Made by a program: the position numbers and the translations under genes. A stretch of 64,000 nt of DNA from Nymphaea colorata. Lineage: Eukaryota; Streptophyta; Magnoliopsida; Nymphaeales; Nymphaeaceae. Shown piece after piece: positions 1-11,734 of the stretch. The stretch covers positions 15,149,151-15,213,150 of the forward strand of contig NC_045143.1 in assembly GCF_008831285.2 (NCBI RefSeq). Direction: 5' to 3'. The notes below the pieces were generated by a model that was not told the DNA's origin, made no database searches, and saw nothing but the letters and a program-made list of their open reading frames with translations. How positions within the stretch are numbered: position 1 is the stretch's first letter; every line of letters starts with the position of its first letter.

Positions 1-1961
1 ATCCAGCATGTATAGAATGACAAATTATCTTGCTGCATGTCCAGATGTTTAAACAGGAACAAAGATGCGTGAGGGGTGTGAATTTCCATGCTGGGGTGCG
101 ATGAGAAGGGCTCGGAGCCCTACATTATCGCTTTGTTGAAGGTATTGTATCGATAACTTATTTTGCTTTTCCTATTTTGGATTGCTAAGGTTTCTGAGAT
201 CATGCTTATTTCAAGTGTATGAGTTTTATATGCTTGGTTAACTTTTAATATTAAAGCTGACATTTGTCACTCACAGTTGCTCCTTGTAACTATGACGACA
301 CCCTGTTACCGACACATGGAGCGCTATGTTTCCCTTGTGACCCTTCTTCATTACAACACATGAGTAAAGTATATTGGCCTTAGTTTTCATCATTTTTCAG
401 GATCTCTCTCTTTCTAATGCACGAAGGGGATGAAAATTTGTAGCAAATGATCGAACCACCAATTACTGAACTTCCTTTTTCTTTTTACACTAGAAACGTG
501 CCTTTCAACCCTTCACTAAGTTGTTTCAGCCATAGTTACAGATAACGTTTTAAAGTTTTAAACAGCGAGATTTTTCTTGGCTAAAATATAGCTTTTAAAG
601 TTTTAAACAGCGAGATTTTTCTTGGCTAAAATATAGCGAGTTTGAAAAGAATAGACAAAAATAGAAAAAGTATGATAAATTTTTAAAAATTTAAAAAATA
701 AAAATGAGAAAAAAATTAAATAAGTGAGAAATTAATAACAAAAACATCACAAAATAAGTAGATTTGCAACAAATAAAATATAGAAAATGAAAAAAAAAAT
801 TGCTTGACATTAAAAAAATGAAACAATTGAAAAACGTTAAAAACACGTTAAAAACACATTTTTTCGTTTTTATTGTTTTTTTAAAAAATCGTGTTTTCTT
901 TTTAGTTTTAAACGGTAATTCAATTTATCGCGTCTTCTTCACATTTTTTGTGAAAAAAATGTGTTTTTTGTAACTACTGTCTTTCGACACAAATATATTT
1001 TTTTGTTTAACATGATTACAACGAGTTGTGGATCCGATGTGATGCAACCATTTATGGTGTTGTGCACTTGGTAACTGTTTCAATTTCATGGAATTTTTTT
1101 GGTCATGGTTGTTGAAATTTCTCATACTGATTTGAATAGGATCTTCTAAACTGATAGGATCTTCTGAATTAACTACTACAAGTTTACTTTTACATTTGGC
1201 AAATCAGTTTCCTAGAACATCCCAACCACCTTAGGAGAGCTAACTTCTTTGATGGACATGTATGTTGCCGTATGTTTTTCTCTTCAAAAATAATCCTTGA
1301 CATTTTTGCTCGGAATGTTTTTGGTCCATCTTTCTAACCTGACAGAATTTTAGTTGGTTGAGCTATTGATATATGATGAGATAAAAAGGTTTGTCATGAA
1401 GAATCCACCTGTTTTGATATTTTTGTACAGATAAAACCATGCATAGGAGATAGTTAATGATATTAGAGTGCAAATATTTTTCTTGCATTTCTTGCTACCC
1501 TCCTTAATGTGGTAAAATAAGCTTGACATACTTTGAATTGAAACAGTGGAGAAAAAGTCTGTCCTTGTATTGAATAGTGCGATCCATCCATTAAATTTGG
1601 GGCTGAATTTATGGTGCATGACAAGAAATTTTCCTATAGACATCTGACTCGTTGCTGCTCACGCTGGAAAGGTTTTCTCATTTTGCTTTTCTTGTTCATG
1701 TCCTGCATAATGTACCTTTAAGCAAAAGCTTTCCTTTTTCATCTCAGCATCATGTTGGGCAATTTAACTAGTTTTATTTTTGTCTCATTGGGGGGAGAGA
1801 AATAAAAGGAAGAAGATAGTGAAGAAAGAATTTCAATTAGGGGCAGAGAGATGAAAGCATCTCATTAGCTATGAAATGTTTTTTTTTCTTTGCTCCGTCT
1901 TAAAATTCTTGTTATGAGTAAGACGCACGTTAGGTAATTAAGTTCTAACAAAAACGCGTCA
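1..1961. other. AT-rich region without recognised gene
   Basis: I see no supportable gene or element here. The first 140 bases are less AT-rich than the rest and end in a possible splice donor (AAG followed by GTATTG near 139), but the open stretch before it is under 25 codons and matches nothing I know. The stretch from 640 to 960 is dominated by A and T homopolymer runs. It ends at the TATCA duplication flanking Copia-1. Confidence 0.5.
548..637. repeat. 45-bp perfect tandem duplication
   Basis: Positions 548-592 and 593-637 are identical, two abutting copies of a 45-bp unit that starts TTTTAAAG and ends AAATATAGC. Perfect identity implies a recent local duplication or polymerase slippage. 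No coding role is visible. Confidence 0.95.
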
Positions 1962-1966
1962 TATCA

Positions 1967-2301
1967 TGTGACAGGAACTTGAAAAATGGTGAAAACAGAA
2001 TATGCGCTCTGGAATACTGAGCAGAGCAAAAGCTGAATGAAAAAGCCCTAATTTCCATTACTCGAATGGTGGCCTTGTATATACAATTCTGTTACAAATC
2101 AATGGTAGAGATAAGAGATTTAAAAAATACAGATATACCCACAAGATTCTACACTTTTGTACACTTTATACACCCTTTTTAGACATTTTTGTTACTTCCA
2201 ATTTGGCAAGGTGATTCTCGCGTGCTGGCCTCCATTACAGAGTCTGAACCTGACTTGGAAAGGGGCTTCATACACAACACGTTTTCAGAATTGCTTCAAC
2301 A
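1967..2301 (-). repeat. Copia-1 3' LTR
   Basis: 335 bp, with TG...CA ends on either strand. It matches 6694-7028 except at two positions. On the minus strand it contains a TATAAA box (complement of 2165-2170). It is flanked outside by TATCA and inside by the polypurine tract. Confidence 0.97.
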
Positions 2302-2813
2302 CTCCCCCTTCAAACTGAGCATGCAGATCACAAATGCTCAGTTTGGACTTCAACGACTGAAATTGATCTTTTAGCAGTGCCTTTGTAAACAAGTCAGCTA
2401 GCTGACACCGTGAGGGAACAAAACTGGTTGAAATGGTTTTATTTTTTATCAAGTCACGAACAAGGTGGCAATCGAGTTCAATATGCTTTGTTCTTTCGTG
2501 CAGTACCGGATTAGCAGCAATTTGTATGGCTGATTTGTTGTCACAAAGTAAGTCCACCGGTTGTGGGTGATTCACCAAAATCTGAAAGCAACTATTTCAA
2601 CCATAAGATTTCACAACTAGTGTCTGCCATGGAGCGATATTCCGCTTCAGAAGACGACCTTGGCACAGTATGCTGCATCTTAGATTTCCATGAAATTAAG
2701 CTGCCTCCTAAGAAGATGCAGTAGCCTGTTATCGACCTCCTTGTCTCTTTACATGCTGCCCAATCAGCATCACAATATGCAGTGAGTTGGAAGTCTTCAT
2801 TTGATGAAACCAC
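2285..2813 (-). pseudogene. Copia-1 RNase H domain (broken)
   Basis: This is the C-terminal RNase H region of the polyprotein. The first piece (2592-2813) has the copia motifs [15 protein letters not shown]-like and [11 protein letters not shown]. The second (2285-2578) continues with [25 protein letters not shown] and ends LADLFTKAL. The two pieces lie in different frames, and a stop follows ILWLK at 2592, so no intact enzyme can be made. The end of the reading frame runs into the polypurine tract and 3' LTR, as usual for copia elements. Confidence 0.9.
2302..2311 (-). other. Copia-1 polypurine tract
   Basis: The minus strand reads GAAGGGGGAG immediately before the 3' LTR. This is the expected plus-strand DNA primer site of an LTR retrotransposon. 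Confidence 0.85.
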
Positions 2814-2818
2814 AGCCC

Positions 2819-4097
2819 TTAGCCAGGGCTTTGTTTTAGATACTTTAACACCCTCAAAGCTGCTTTGTAGTGTGCAACGGAAGGTTGTTGCATATACCTA
2901 CTTAGAGTATGTACTGCAAAAGTAATATCAGGTCTGGTTATGGTTAAGTAAATTAACCTTCCTACTAGATGTCGATAGGTTGTAGGATCCTTTAGCAACT
3001 CACCACCATCCACTGATAAATTTTTTCTATTCTCCATTGGAACTTCAACTGGTTTTGCATTAATCAACCCCACCTCATCCAAGACATCACAGATGTATTT
3101 TCCTTAGGACAAGAATATCCCTTTCTTCGATCTTGCCAATTCTAGCCCAAGGAAATATTTCAAGATGCCTAAATCCTTCATTTTAAACTGCTCACTTAAG
3201 TATTTCTTGAATTTTTCAATCTTCTCCAAGTGGTTCCCAGCGATTATGAGACCGTCTACATAGACAAGCACTGCCATGATTGTATTCTCATTTTTGAAGA
3301 TGAAAAGAGAGTGATCACACTTTGACTGAGCAAAGCCAAAAGCAAGCAATACCTCTGAAAACCTTGCAAACCAATTTCTAGGGCTTGTTTTATCCCATAA
3401 AGTGATTTTTTTAGCTTGCATACCCATGTGTCTCTACCATCTCCATACCGGGAGGAAGTGACATATAAATTTCTTCATCCAGGCTGCCATTCAAGAAAGC
3501 ATTGTAGACGTCCATTTGGTGAAGAATCCAATTACTCTTGGCTGCAATTGCTAGAAGACATCGGACTGTAACTAACTTTGCAACAGGTGCATATGTTTCA
3601 TTGTAATCCATACCTTCAGCTTGTGCATACCCTTTGGCAACTAACCTTGCCTTGAATCTTTCAACCTCACCATTTGCTTTGTATTTGATGCGGTAAACCC
3701 ACTTGCAGCCTATGGGTTTAATACCATTTGGAGGTTCAACTAGATCCCAAGTTTTATTAGCTTCTAATGCTTCAATTTCAGTTTGCATCGCCATTCTCCA
3801 ATTTGGATCAAGCTCAGCTTGGCTATAAGATGTGGGTTCTAGAATATGTGAAATGTTTAACAAGTATGCCTTATGAGCTGAGGAGAAAGCTGAAAAAGAA
3901 AGAACTTGTGAAAGAGGATACCTGGACGAGGACTTCTTTCCAGTAGATGAAAGGCTGGGTCCATCTTGAGTGGCCAATCCACAGTAATACCCTTTTAATA
4001 GAATGGAAGGTCTAGGCTTGCGGGTTGATCTTCTGAGCATGTGGCTGAAGTGTAACTGTCGGGTCAACTGTTTTAGCAAGAGGCTCAGAGGTTTCAA
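2819..4097 (-). pseudogene. Copia-1 reverse transcriptase (broken, active site altered)
   Basis: Pfam RVT_2-type RT. The N-terminal part (3411-4097) has WRMAMQTEIEALEANKTWDLV, KWVYRIKYKANGEVERFKARLVAKGY and the DYNETYAPV motif. The next piece (3104-3427, different frame) carries LVYVDGLIIAG where the family has YVDD, so the second catalytic Asp is Gly (codon on 3251-3253). A stop at 3104 separates it from the thumb and connection part (2819-3082), which has the typical [16 protein letters not shown] segment. One frameshift lies near 3420 and another near 2815. The active-site change alone should abolish DNA synthesis, as known for this enzyme family. Confidence 0.92.
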
Positions 4098-4107
4098 TGA
4101 AATTTGG

Positions 4108-5277
4108 TTATGTTTCAGAGTTGTTTGTTGTTGATGTCAAATTTTCAATAGGTTCATGGCTCAATGAATCATGATTTTCTGCAGTCAAGGGGTCCACCTG
4201 AACTTCATCACTTGCATAAGAGTATCTAGTTTCAGCAGCATGAGTCTCATTAATTGGCAACGGAATAACTAAAGTTTGTGGGCTAGTTCTTATTGATTTA
4301 AATGGGAACTCTGTTTCATTGAAAAATACATCTCTACTAGCAGAAATTTTTCCAGTCTCAAGATTATACACCTTATATGCTTTTTGACTAAAAGCATAGC
4401 CTAAAAAAACACACTTGTGTGATCTTTGGTCAGATTTAGATTTGGGATTTGGTTCTTTTGCAAAACATAAACAACCAAAGGTGCATAGATGAAAATACAT
4501 GGGTTTCTTTTTAAATAATTTTTCATAAGGAGTTTTGTTTTGTAAGGCATTTGTTGGGGTTTGATTGATTAAATACACGGCAGTCAATACACACTCGTCC
4601 CAAAAATCCAAAGGTAAACCGGATTGAAATTTAAGAACTCGAGCCACATCTAAAATATGACAGTGTTTTCTTTCAACTACACCATTTTGTTGTGGTGTAT
4701 AAACACATTTGTGTTGATGAACAATGCCTTTTTCATGGAAAAATTCATTCATCTCCTTTGAAAAACATTTGACTCCATTATCAGTTCTAACAATTTTAAC
4801 CTCAGCTTTATGTTGCCTTTCAGTCATGTTGATAAAATCTTTTAATAGATGAGCAGTTTCATGCTTAAATCGCATCAAGTAAACCCACACTGCTCTAGTA
4901 TAGTCATCCACTAAGGCAATAAAATAGTGTGCTCCAGAAAACGAGGCTTGGGAATATGGCCCCCAAATATCACAATGTAACAACTCAAATGGATGCTTTG
5001 AACAAGAGACACTTTCATTAAAAGGTAGTCTAGACTGTTTTGCTAGTTTGCATACATCACAATAAAATGTTAACATTTTAATGCTAGATTCATGTTGAGA
5101 AAATAAATAGTTCTTGGCTTGTGATGGATGCCCAAGTCTAAGATGCCATATGTCTGATTGCTTGAGACTAGAGTTCATTGCCAACGATTCATGTGAAGGA
5201 TCAGAGATCTTACATACGAACATGCCATCTCTCAAACTACCCAGTCCAGTCATCATCCTAGAATTTAGGTCCTGCAA
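4108..5277 (-). pseudogene. Copia-1 GAG-pre-integrase and integrase domains
   Basis: This 389-codon open stretch is the best-preserved part of the element. The zinc-binding segment has WHLRLGHPS and CDVCKLAKQSRLPF (HHCC fold). The core has the catalytic-type motifs HCDIWGP, IVRTDNGVKCF and YTPQQNGVVERKH, consistent with DD35E. The C-terminal part includes FGCLCFAKE and KCVFLGYA. It is in the same frame as gag and protease but separated from them by stops. A frameshift around 4097-4110 breaks continuity with RT. Confidence 0.93.
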
Positions 5278-5337
5278 TGAGCAATCATTGGAACCAAAGA
5301 TGACTTGACAATTAGTAAGTGAAACAAGTTTACTTAC

Positions 5338-5631
5338 TGATACAAGATTGAACTGAAAATTTGGAACGTAGTAAACATTTTATAGTGACAAAGAAGGTAG
5401 TAGAGAGGCTTCACCAAAGTGCGTAGCATGTACCACAGTTCCATTTAGTAGTTTTATGGGGTAAGGTGACTGTAAGAGCATGACATTGGATAGAAAATCA
5501 AGAGACGATGATAGGTGGTCAGAGGCACCACTGTCAATGATCCAAGTGCCTGATTGTGAATATATCATACCTGCAAAGTGAGATTGACCATTGAGCAGTT
5601 GTGGCGCAAGAGCAGTTTAATCTCTAAAAAG
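5338..5631 (-). pseudogene. Copia-1 aspartic protease region
   Basis: Retropepsin-like protease with the active-site segment WIIDSGASDHLS, so the catalytic Asp is retained. The conserved downstream segment VYYVPNFQFNLVSVSKLV follows an in-frame stop at 5380. Another in-frame stop at 5632 separates protease from gag. Both stops lie in the frame otherwise shared by gag, protease and integrase, so they look like point mutations. Confidence 0.85.
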
Positions 5632-6651
5632 TTAAAACAACTTATTGTATTCATCCATAGTTAGAGCAGGAGCTTGATCCTTGCTTGGATTAGGTGGAAC
5701 AACGGACACTGAAACATTAGAATGCACCTTATTTCCATCTGCGGCATTGGCACTGCCAGCTCTTTGTTTTCCTCCTTTGAAATTGGGCGGGTATCCATTT
5801 AGCTTGAAACATCTCTCCCTCGAGTGACCTGCTATTTGGCAGTGAGTACAATAATATTGCTGTGACCTCTTCAGATTAAAGCTTTTTATATTTCTTGCTT
5901 CTCCACCATATGCAGTCAACCCAACATGCTCAATCAAGTTGGATTGAACTCTTGCTTCTCGTTGTTTCTCCTCTTGAAGAACCAACGAGAAGATCTTGGC
6001 TACAGATGGCAGGGGGTCGAGCAATAGGATTTGCCCCCTAAGGGCATTGTATGAGTCGTTAAGACCCATCAAAAACTGGATCACTTCCTCTTGCTGCTTT
6101 GCTGCAATCAATTTTAGAGCACCACAAGAGCACTCTGGTAACACGTCATAGGAAGATAACTCATCCCATAATGCTTTTAACTTGGTATAATAAGCAGCTA
6201 TAGACATATTTTCTTGAGAAAGATGACTAATAGACACTTTAATTTGATATTTGCGATGTGCTATACTCTATGTGAATCGATCTTTGAGATCATTCCATAC
6301 CTCATGAGCAGTGGAGGCGTAGATTACACTATCTGCAAGCTCCTTTGAGATGGAGTTGAGCAACCAGGATAAAACCATGTGGTTGCATTTTCTCCACGAA
6401 ATGAAGTCTGGTGAGTTCAAGTTCCGTTGAGGCGGACTGCCATCGACAAACCAGAGCTTGTTTTTCGCAGATAAGGCCATAACCATAGCGCGACTCCATG
6501 TCATGTAGTTGTAGCCTGTGAGAACTTGGGAGACCAGCACCGCTCCTGGACTGTCAGAGTGGTGAAGAAAAAAGGGGTTTACGCTGTCCACTGTGCCATG
6601 ATCAGATGCTGATGCAGGTTCAGACGACGAAGAATTTGGGGTATTCACCAG
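5632..6651 (-). pseudogene. Copia-1 gag (broken)
   Basis: Copia-type Gag. Recognisable segments are VSQVLTGYNYMTWSRAMVMAL and WNDLKDRF near the N-terminus, YYTKLKALWDEL and a zinc knuckle CTHCQIAGHSRERC (CX2CX4HX4C). A TAG at 6268-6270 interrupts it at LKDRFT. No in-frame ATG lies between the LTR and the first Gag segment. A CTG (complement of 6649-6651) sits where a start would be expected, so the initiator may be lost. The same frame runs on into protease past a stop. Confidence 0.88.
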
Positions 6652-6679
6652 TGGAATTTCTATAATCCATGTGCAAACA

Positions 6680-6693
6680 TGGCTCTGATACCA
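6680..6693 (-). other. Copia-1 primer binding site (tRNA-iMet 3' end)
   Basis: The minus strand reads TGGTATCAGAGCCA directly after the 5' LTR. This is complementary to the 3' end of plant initiator Met-tRNA, the common primer of Ty1/copia elements. Confidence 0.93.
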
Positions 6694-7028
6694 TGTGACA
6701 GGAACTTGAAAAATGGTGAAAACAGAATATGCGCTCTGGAATACTGAGCAGAGCAAAAGCTGAATGAAAAAGCCCTAATTTCCATTACTCGAATGGTGGC
6801 CTTGTATATACAATTCTGTTACAAATCAATGGTAGAGATAAGAGATTTAAAAAATACAGATATACCCACAAGATTCTACACTTTTGTACACTTTATACAC
6901 CCTTTTTAGACATTTTTGTTACTTCCAATTTGGCAAGGTGATTCTCGCGTGCAGGCCTCCATTACAGAGTCTGAACCTGACTTGGAAAGGGGCTTCATAC
7001 ACAGCACGTTTTCAGAATTGCTTCAACA
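6694..7028 (-). repeat. Copia-1 5' LTR
   Basis: 335-bp LTR, flanked outside by TATCA (7029-7033) and inside by the primer binding site. It matches 1967-2301 except at two positions. Confidence 0.97.
6892..6897 (-). promoter_or_regulatory. Candidate TATA box of Copia-1 5' LTR
   Basis: The minus strand reads TATAAAG within the context GGGTGTATAAAGTG, about 130 nt into the LTR. That is a normal place for the U3 promoter. No transcription start can be confirmed from sequence. Confidence 0.45.
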
Positions 7029-7033
7029 TATCA

Positions 7034-7987
7034 AAGTATTGATTCCAAGCATTGTTTGACATTTACTTCACTAACAATTCATGACGTGGTAAATAGTTAA
7101 CAATACCCCATCATGCTTGAGTGACTTTTTTTTTTAATATAATAGGTGTAGCCATGTAGGCACTTAACTCTTTGATTGAGTGCACAAACTTTGCAGCCGT
7201 TTATACATTATATGGCAATATGCTGCAGGCAGCAGCAAGGGTATGTGGTGGGATTATGGCAGTTATGAAACGTTGGCTAGCTCTTGTCTCTCCCGCCACA
7301 CCATAGCGATGGGTGTGGGAGTCCCAACATGTTCATGCCCAAGGGTGGTGGGGCACCGGGAGAGTGCACTTATTAGACACCCGGAAAGCTAATAAATGCT
7401 ATTAGTGTAATTGTTGTTTTTAGTGTTTCTAATTTGGTTTGATAGCTGCGACAAAAAGAGGTTTTATGTTGCGAACACAGAAAAAGTGATCCTTTTACAT
7501 GCAAACAACTCAATTGAGTATACGCATGAAGGATGGAGAGATCAACAAATCATATGCTACAACTAAAATAGAGGGAGCAACAGGAGTTTCCAATGAACAC
7601 CGAATAGCAACATTAATCTGTCTTACAATCGACATTTTCGTGCTTTAATGTATCGACTAAGGCTGGAGGGTTAATCACCGGCATAAAGGGCAATAACGGT
7701 GGCCACCTTCACCTTTGTAACCTATAGCGATGGTGTACCCCGTCGGAGTTTATCTTTTGGGTGCACATGTTTACCTGTACTTGTGTTGGCAGGTCTCGTT
7801 TTCAATTGCGTGCCAGGAATAATATAAAAATGCTCTGTCATTCTACAATTCCCATATGACAAGTTTGGCTAGGCAGTCATGCCTGGTAGTATGTCATAGT
7901 TCTTGTCAAACCAAGGGTGATTTAAAGGCATACCAGTACAAAGATGAAGACAAGAATGCATTCAGTTTTGCTTGTTTTTGTTTGCCT
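7034..7987. other. Unassigned spacer between Copia-1 and Copia-2
   Basis: This spacer is mixed-composition DNA with no recognisable domain. Open frames here are 60-74 codons, without family motifs. It ends with TGCCT (7983-7987), the target duplication of Copia-2. Confidence 0.5.
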
Positions 7988-8387
7988 TGTTGGAGCTTTA
8001 CTAGAATCAAAGATAGCGAACAAAAGGAAAATGCAGAAATCGAACAAACAATCATTCATAGATTCATGTGTTTCATATAGGGCGGAAGAAGAACCTGTAG
8101 AGGCGACCGCCGACTGAATGTCGGCGGCTGTGGGAAGAACGACTACAGTCCCCATAGAGTCGTTTACCAGTGGCATTGGCGACGGCGGCAATGGGTTTCT
8201 CTCCTCAGCCATAGCAGCCCAGTGATGGGGACAGGCAATTCACGTATGGCTAAGGGGACCGATTACCCAGACGGTAAAAACTGAATGTGTCTCACACCAT
8301 CACAAGACACGAGTATTTATACTTAGGGCCCGAAACGGATATGGACCCGTATCGACGCAGGACTATCCAGATGGAGAAATCCCAACA
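7988..8387 (-). repeat. Copia-2 3' LTR
   Basis: 400 bp, preceded outside by TGCCT. It matches 14495-14894 with about 8 substitutions, including three close together near 8325-8336. The TATA box is conserved (complement of 8314-8321). Confidence 0.97.
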
Positions 8388-8398
8388 ATCTCCTACTA
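8388..8398 (-). other. Copia-2 polypurine tract candidate
   Basis: The minus strand reads TAGTAGGAGAT immediately before the 3' LTR. It is purine-rich but short and interrupted, so I am only moderately sure of its extent. Confidence 0.5.
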
Positions 8399-8529
8399 GT
8401 CCAAGTCGATATCAAGGGTAAACAAAATGAATGAATTAGCCTTTAAAATCCATTCTAAGGTCTCACCTTTGTTGTCTTACAAAACTTCTCAACAAACAAA
8501 TAAGAATACAAAACAAATAGACAACAAAC

Positions 8530-9114
8530 TTAATGAGAATCAACAAACTGTATGTGATCACATTCATAAATGTTTGCATAATAGTGTGTTTGCATTGAAC
8601 TATACAAATCCATCATCTTAACATGTTCAAAGAACATACCAGATGCTAGCACTTTAGTACGAGGATCTGCAACCATATTTGTAGTCCCAATGTGTTGAAT
8701 ACACATTAGTTGATTCTCTGTCCTTTCCTTAACAACAAAATACTTGAGTTCCATATGCTTACAAGAAGTAGTACTTTTGTTGTTGTTGAAAAAAGACACT
8801 GCAGCTTCATTATCACAGTGAACCTTAAGTGGTCTATCAATAGATTCCACTATCTTGAGCTGTGAAATGAAGTTTTTTATCCAAATTGCCTGCGATGTAA
8901 TCCCATATAATGTAATGAATTCTGCTTCCATGGTATGAGCAGTAGTCACAGTCTGCTTTTTGCTCCCCCATGAGATGACACCTCCTGATAGAAGGAAAAC
9001 AAAACTAGTAGTAGACTTTCTACTATCAGTACATCCTCCAAGATCAGCGTCAGAATAACCAATCAATTCTAAATGGTCCACCTTGCGATATGTCAACATG
9101 TAATCTTTTGTCCC
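8530..9114 (-). pseudogene. Copia-2 RNase H domain
   Basis: This stretch ends the Copia-2 polyprotein. It has GYSDADLGGCTDSRKST, the segment SWGSKKQTVTTAHTMEAEF, HCDNEAAV and a final VADPRTKVLASGMF, all typical of copia RNase H. It is in the same frame as RT. A single TAA between the two (minus strand, within RYL-stop-GTKDY, at 9115-9117) looks like a C-to-T change of a CAA codon. The frame then stays open to a stop at 8530, short of the polypurine tract. Confidence 0.92.
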
Positions 9115-10395
9115 TTACAAGTACCGCATGACTCTCTTTACGACCTTCCAATGTGCAATGCCTGGATTAGATTGAAATCTACCAAACATCCCAACAGCAA
9201 AGGAAATGTCAGGCCTAGTGCAAATCTGCGCATACTGCAAGCTGCCAACCGCTGATGCATATGGAATGTTGATCATTTGTGTCTTTTCAAATTCGTCCTT
9301 TGGACAATCATTTAGGCTCAATTTATCACCTTTAGCTATGGGTGCCGAAATAGGAGAACAATTCACCATCCCATATCTCTTAAGAACTTTATTGATGTAT
9401 GCTGATTGGGAGAGACTTAAAACACATTTAGATCTGTCTCGACGAATCTCAATGCCGAGGACAAATGAAGCCTCACCCATGTCCTTCATCTCAAAATGAA
9501 ACGCGAGAAAATGTTTGGTCTCTGTTAGCAATTGAAGATCATTTGAAGCAAGCAAAATATCATCCACATATAAAGTCAAACTTATGAACTTACTCCCACA
9601 TGTCTTAAGATACACACATCGATCAATGATGTTTTTTGTAAACCCAAAAGTTGTAATGACTTCGGAAAACTTAATGTACCATTGACGTGAGGCCTGTTTA
9701 AGTCCATAAATCGCTTTATTGAGGTTGCAAACCAAATGATCTTTACCACTCTCAGAAAACCCTTGAGGATGATCCATATATACCTCTTTATCCAAATCAC
9801 CATTCAAGAAAGTTGTTTTCACATCCATCTGATGTAGCTCTAAGTCAAAATGGGCTACAAGTGCAAGGACAATCATCATTGACTCTTTAGCAGAGACAGG
9901 TGAATATGTCTCATTATAGTCAATGCCCTCCATTTGTGTGAATTCTTTAGCAACTAATCTTGCCTTGTATCTCTCTATGTTGCCTTTAGAGTCCCTCTTG
10001 GTCTTATAGACCCATTTACACCCTACGGGGTTTACTCCTTCAGGCAACGACACAAGGCTCCATGTTTGGTTTTTAGCTATAGAGTCAAGCTCTTCTTTCA
10101 TGACATTAATCCAGAACCTGTATTGTTTGCTTTCAACGGCTTCATTGAATGTGAAAGGATCATCATCAACATCTATGAAATCACTAGGCTCTTGTACGTA
10201 TACCACATAGTTTGATGATATGGCAGATCTCCTGGCTCTTGCAGATCTACGAACAGGTAATTGATCATTTTCAATTTGTATGTCTACATCCTGTTCATGT
10301 TCATCAGTATGATCTATATGTAATTCATCTGGATTTGATGCATTGCCTGTATGATTTGCATTCATGTCATCATGAGAGACAATATAATCATACAT
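9115..10395 (-). pseudogene. Copia-2 reverse transcriptase
   Basis: This open stretch of 426 codons contains a nearly complete RVT_2 domain. Motifs in order are MKEELDSIAKNQTW, CKWVYKTKRDSKGNIERYKA, DYNETYSPV, HQMDVKTTFLNGDL, LYVDDILLAS and RPDISFAVGMFGRF. The YVDD catalytic box is intact. It is broken upstream from integrase by one TAG at 10432 and downstream from RNase H by one TAA. With only nonsense changes on either side, this is the best candidate in the window for a recently functional RT. Confidence 0.94.
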
Positions 10396-10431
10396 ATTTA
10401 CATTCTCTTTATCAGGTCTACATTCAGTATC

Positions 10432-11721
10432 CTATATTTCCTCAAAAGTGAGGTTTTGTAATGCATCTAACCAAAATGAGCCATCTTCCAGGAACTTAGC
10501 CTTATCTGTTTCCACAATATGTAGTGTATGAGATGGACAATAAAACCTATAGCCTTTCGATCTTTCTGGATAACCAATAAAGAAACCACTAGTTGTTCTA
10601 GGATCAAAGGCTTTTATGTAGGGGTTATACAATTTAGCTTCAGCAGGACATCCCCATATGTGCATATAAGAAAGAGAAGGTTTCCTACCTGTCCATAACT
10701 CGTAAGGAGTTGTAGGAACAGCTTTAGTAGGAACCCTATTTTGGATATGCACTGCTGTCTTGAGAGCTTCAGCCCACAAGGTTAGAGGGAGAGTAGAATA
10801 ATTTAACATAGCTCGAATCATTTCTTTAAGCGTACGATTTCTTCTTTCAGCAACACCATTTTGGTAGGCACTGCCTGGCATAGTGTATTGAGGCACAATG
10901 CCTTCTTCCTTTAGAAATCGCGCTAATGGTCCCTCCCTTTATCCCATCTCTGTGAACCTACCATAATATTCACCACCTCTATCTGATCTGACTATCTTGA
11001 TAACCTCACCGGTTTGTTTCTCTACTTCTTTCTTATAGTCATTGAAAACTTGACACACATCGGATTTTTTAAAGATTAAGTAGAGATACAAATACCGAGA
11101 ATAGTCATCTATAAAGGTGACAAAATACTTTTTGCCTGTGTAACAAGGAGGGAAAGGTCCACAAACATCTGTGTGAACAATTCCTAATCTTTCAGTACAT
11201 CGCTCGGTACTTTTTTTATATATGTTAGTTTGCTTTGCCTTTATGCAATTTACACATATGTCGTTATCTGTAAAATCAAGAGATCATAAGATCCTTTCAT
11301 TTATGAGTCTCCTTATTCTCTTTTTAGAGATGTGACCCAAACGGCGGTGCCATAGCATGTATGAATCATCCTTTATGGTACTACGCTTATTGCCAATTAT
11401 ATTATGACTAGAAACCAACGATTCAGGAGATTGGATCTTCACATTCAACTTATATAAACCATCACACAAAATAGCAAAACCAATTTCAACAAGATCTTTA
11501 TAAATGAACATCTTTGAATTCTCAAACTTTAAACAGAAATCAGATTTGTCCAGTCTTGATACAGAAATCAAGTTTCTACTATATGATGGAACAAAGAAAA
11601 CATCATGAAGATCCAAAACAAAGCCAGTATCAAGCCTAATCTGGCATTCTCCTACAGCTTTCACATATGAACGCATTTTGTTTCCTGAGAAAATGCTCCT
11701 CTCATGTACCGTTGGTTCCAT
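10432..11721 (-). pseudogene. Copia-2 GAG-pre-integrase and integrase
   Basis: The N-terminal piece (11284-11721) holds the GAG-pre-integrase region, ending WHRRLGHISKKRIRRL. After a stop, the frame continues with an HHCC-type CVNCIKAKQ segment, HTDVCGPF, FIDDYSRY, RSDRGGEYY, and then [19 protein letters not shown] (10432-10896), with [12 protein letters not shown] and [14 protein letters not shown] downstream. The catalytic-type D, D and E residues are visible. In-frame stops occur near 11284 and 10937, and a TAG at 10432 separates it from RT. Confidence 0.92.
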
Positions 11722-11734
11722 TTTGCTCAGAAAG

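Larger units (their letters stand above)
1967..7028 (-). mobile_element. Copia-1: Ty1/copia LTR retrotransposon, complete but defective
   Basis: This 5062-bp element has two 335-bp LTRs, TG...CA termini, 5-bp target duplications TATCA (1962-1966 and 7029-7033), a tRNA-iMet primer site and a polypurine tract. Domains run on the minus strand in the Ty1/copia order gag, protease, integrase, reverse transcriptase, RNase H. By eye the LTRs differ at only two positions (near 2235 and 2276, matching sites near 6962 and 7004), so insertion is recent. The coding region nevertheless has several in-frame stops, at least three frame changes and a changed RT active site. The copy was probably mobilised by enzymes from a related element, or it decayed unusually fast. 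Confidence 0.97.
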
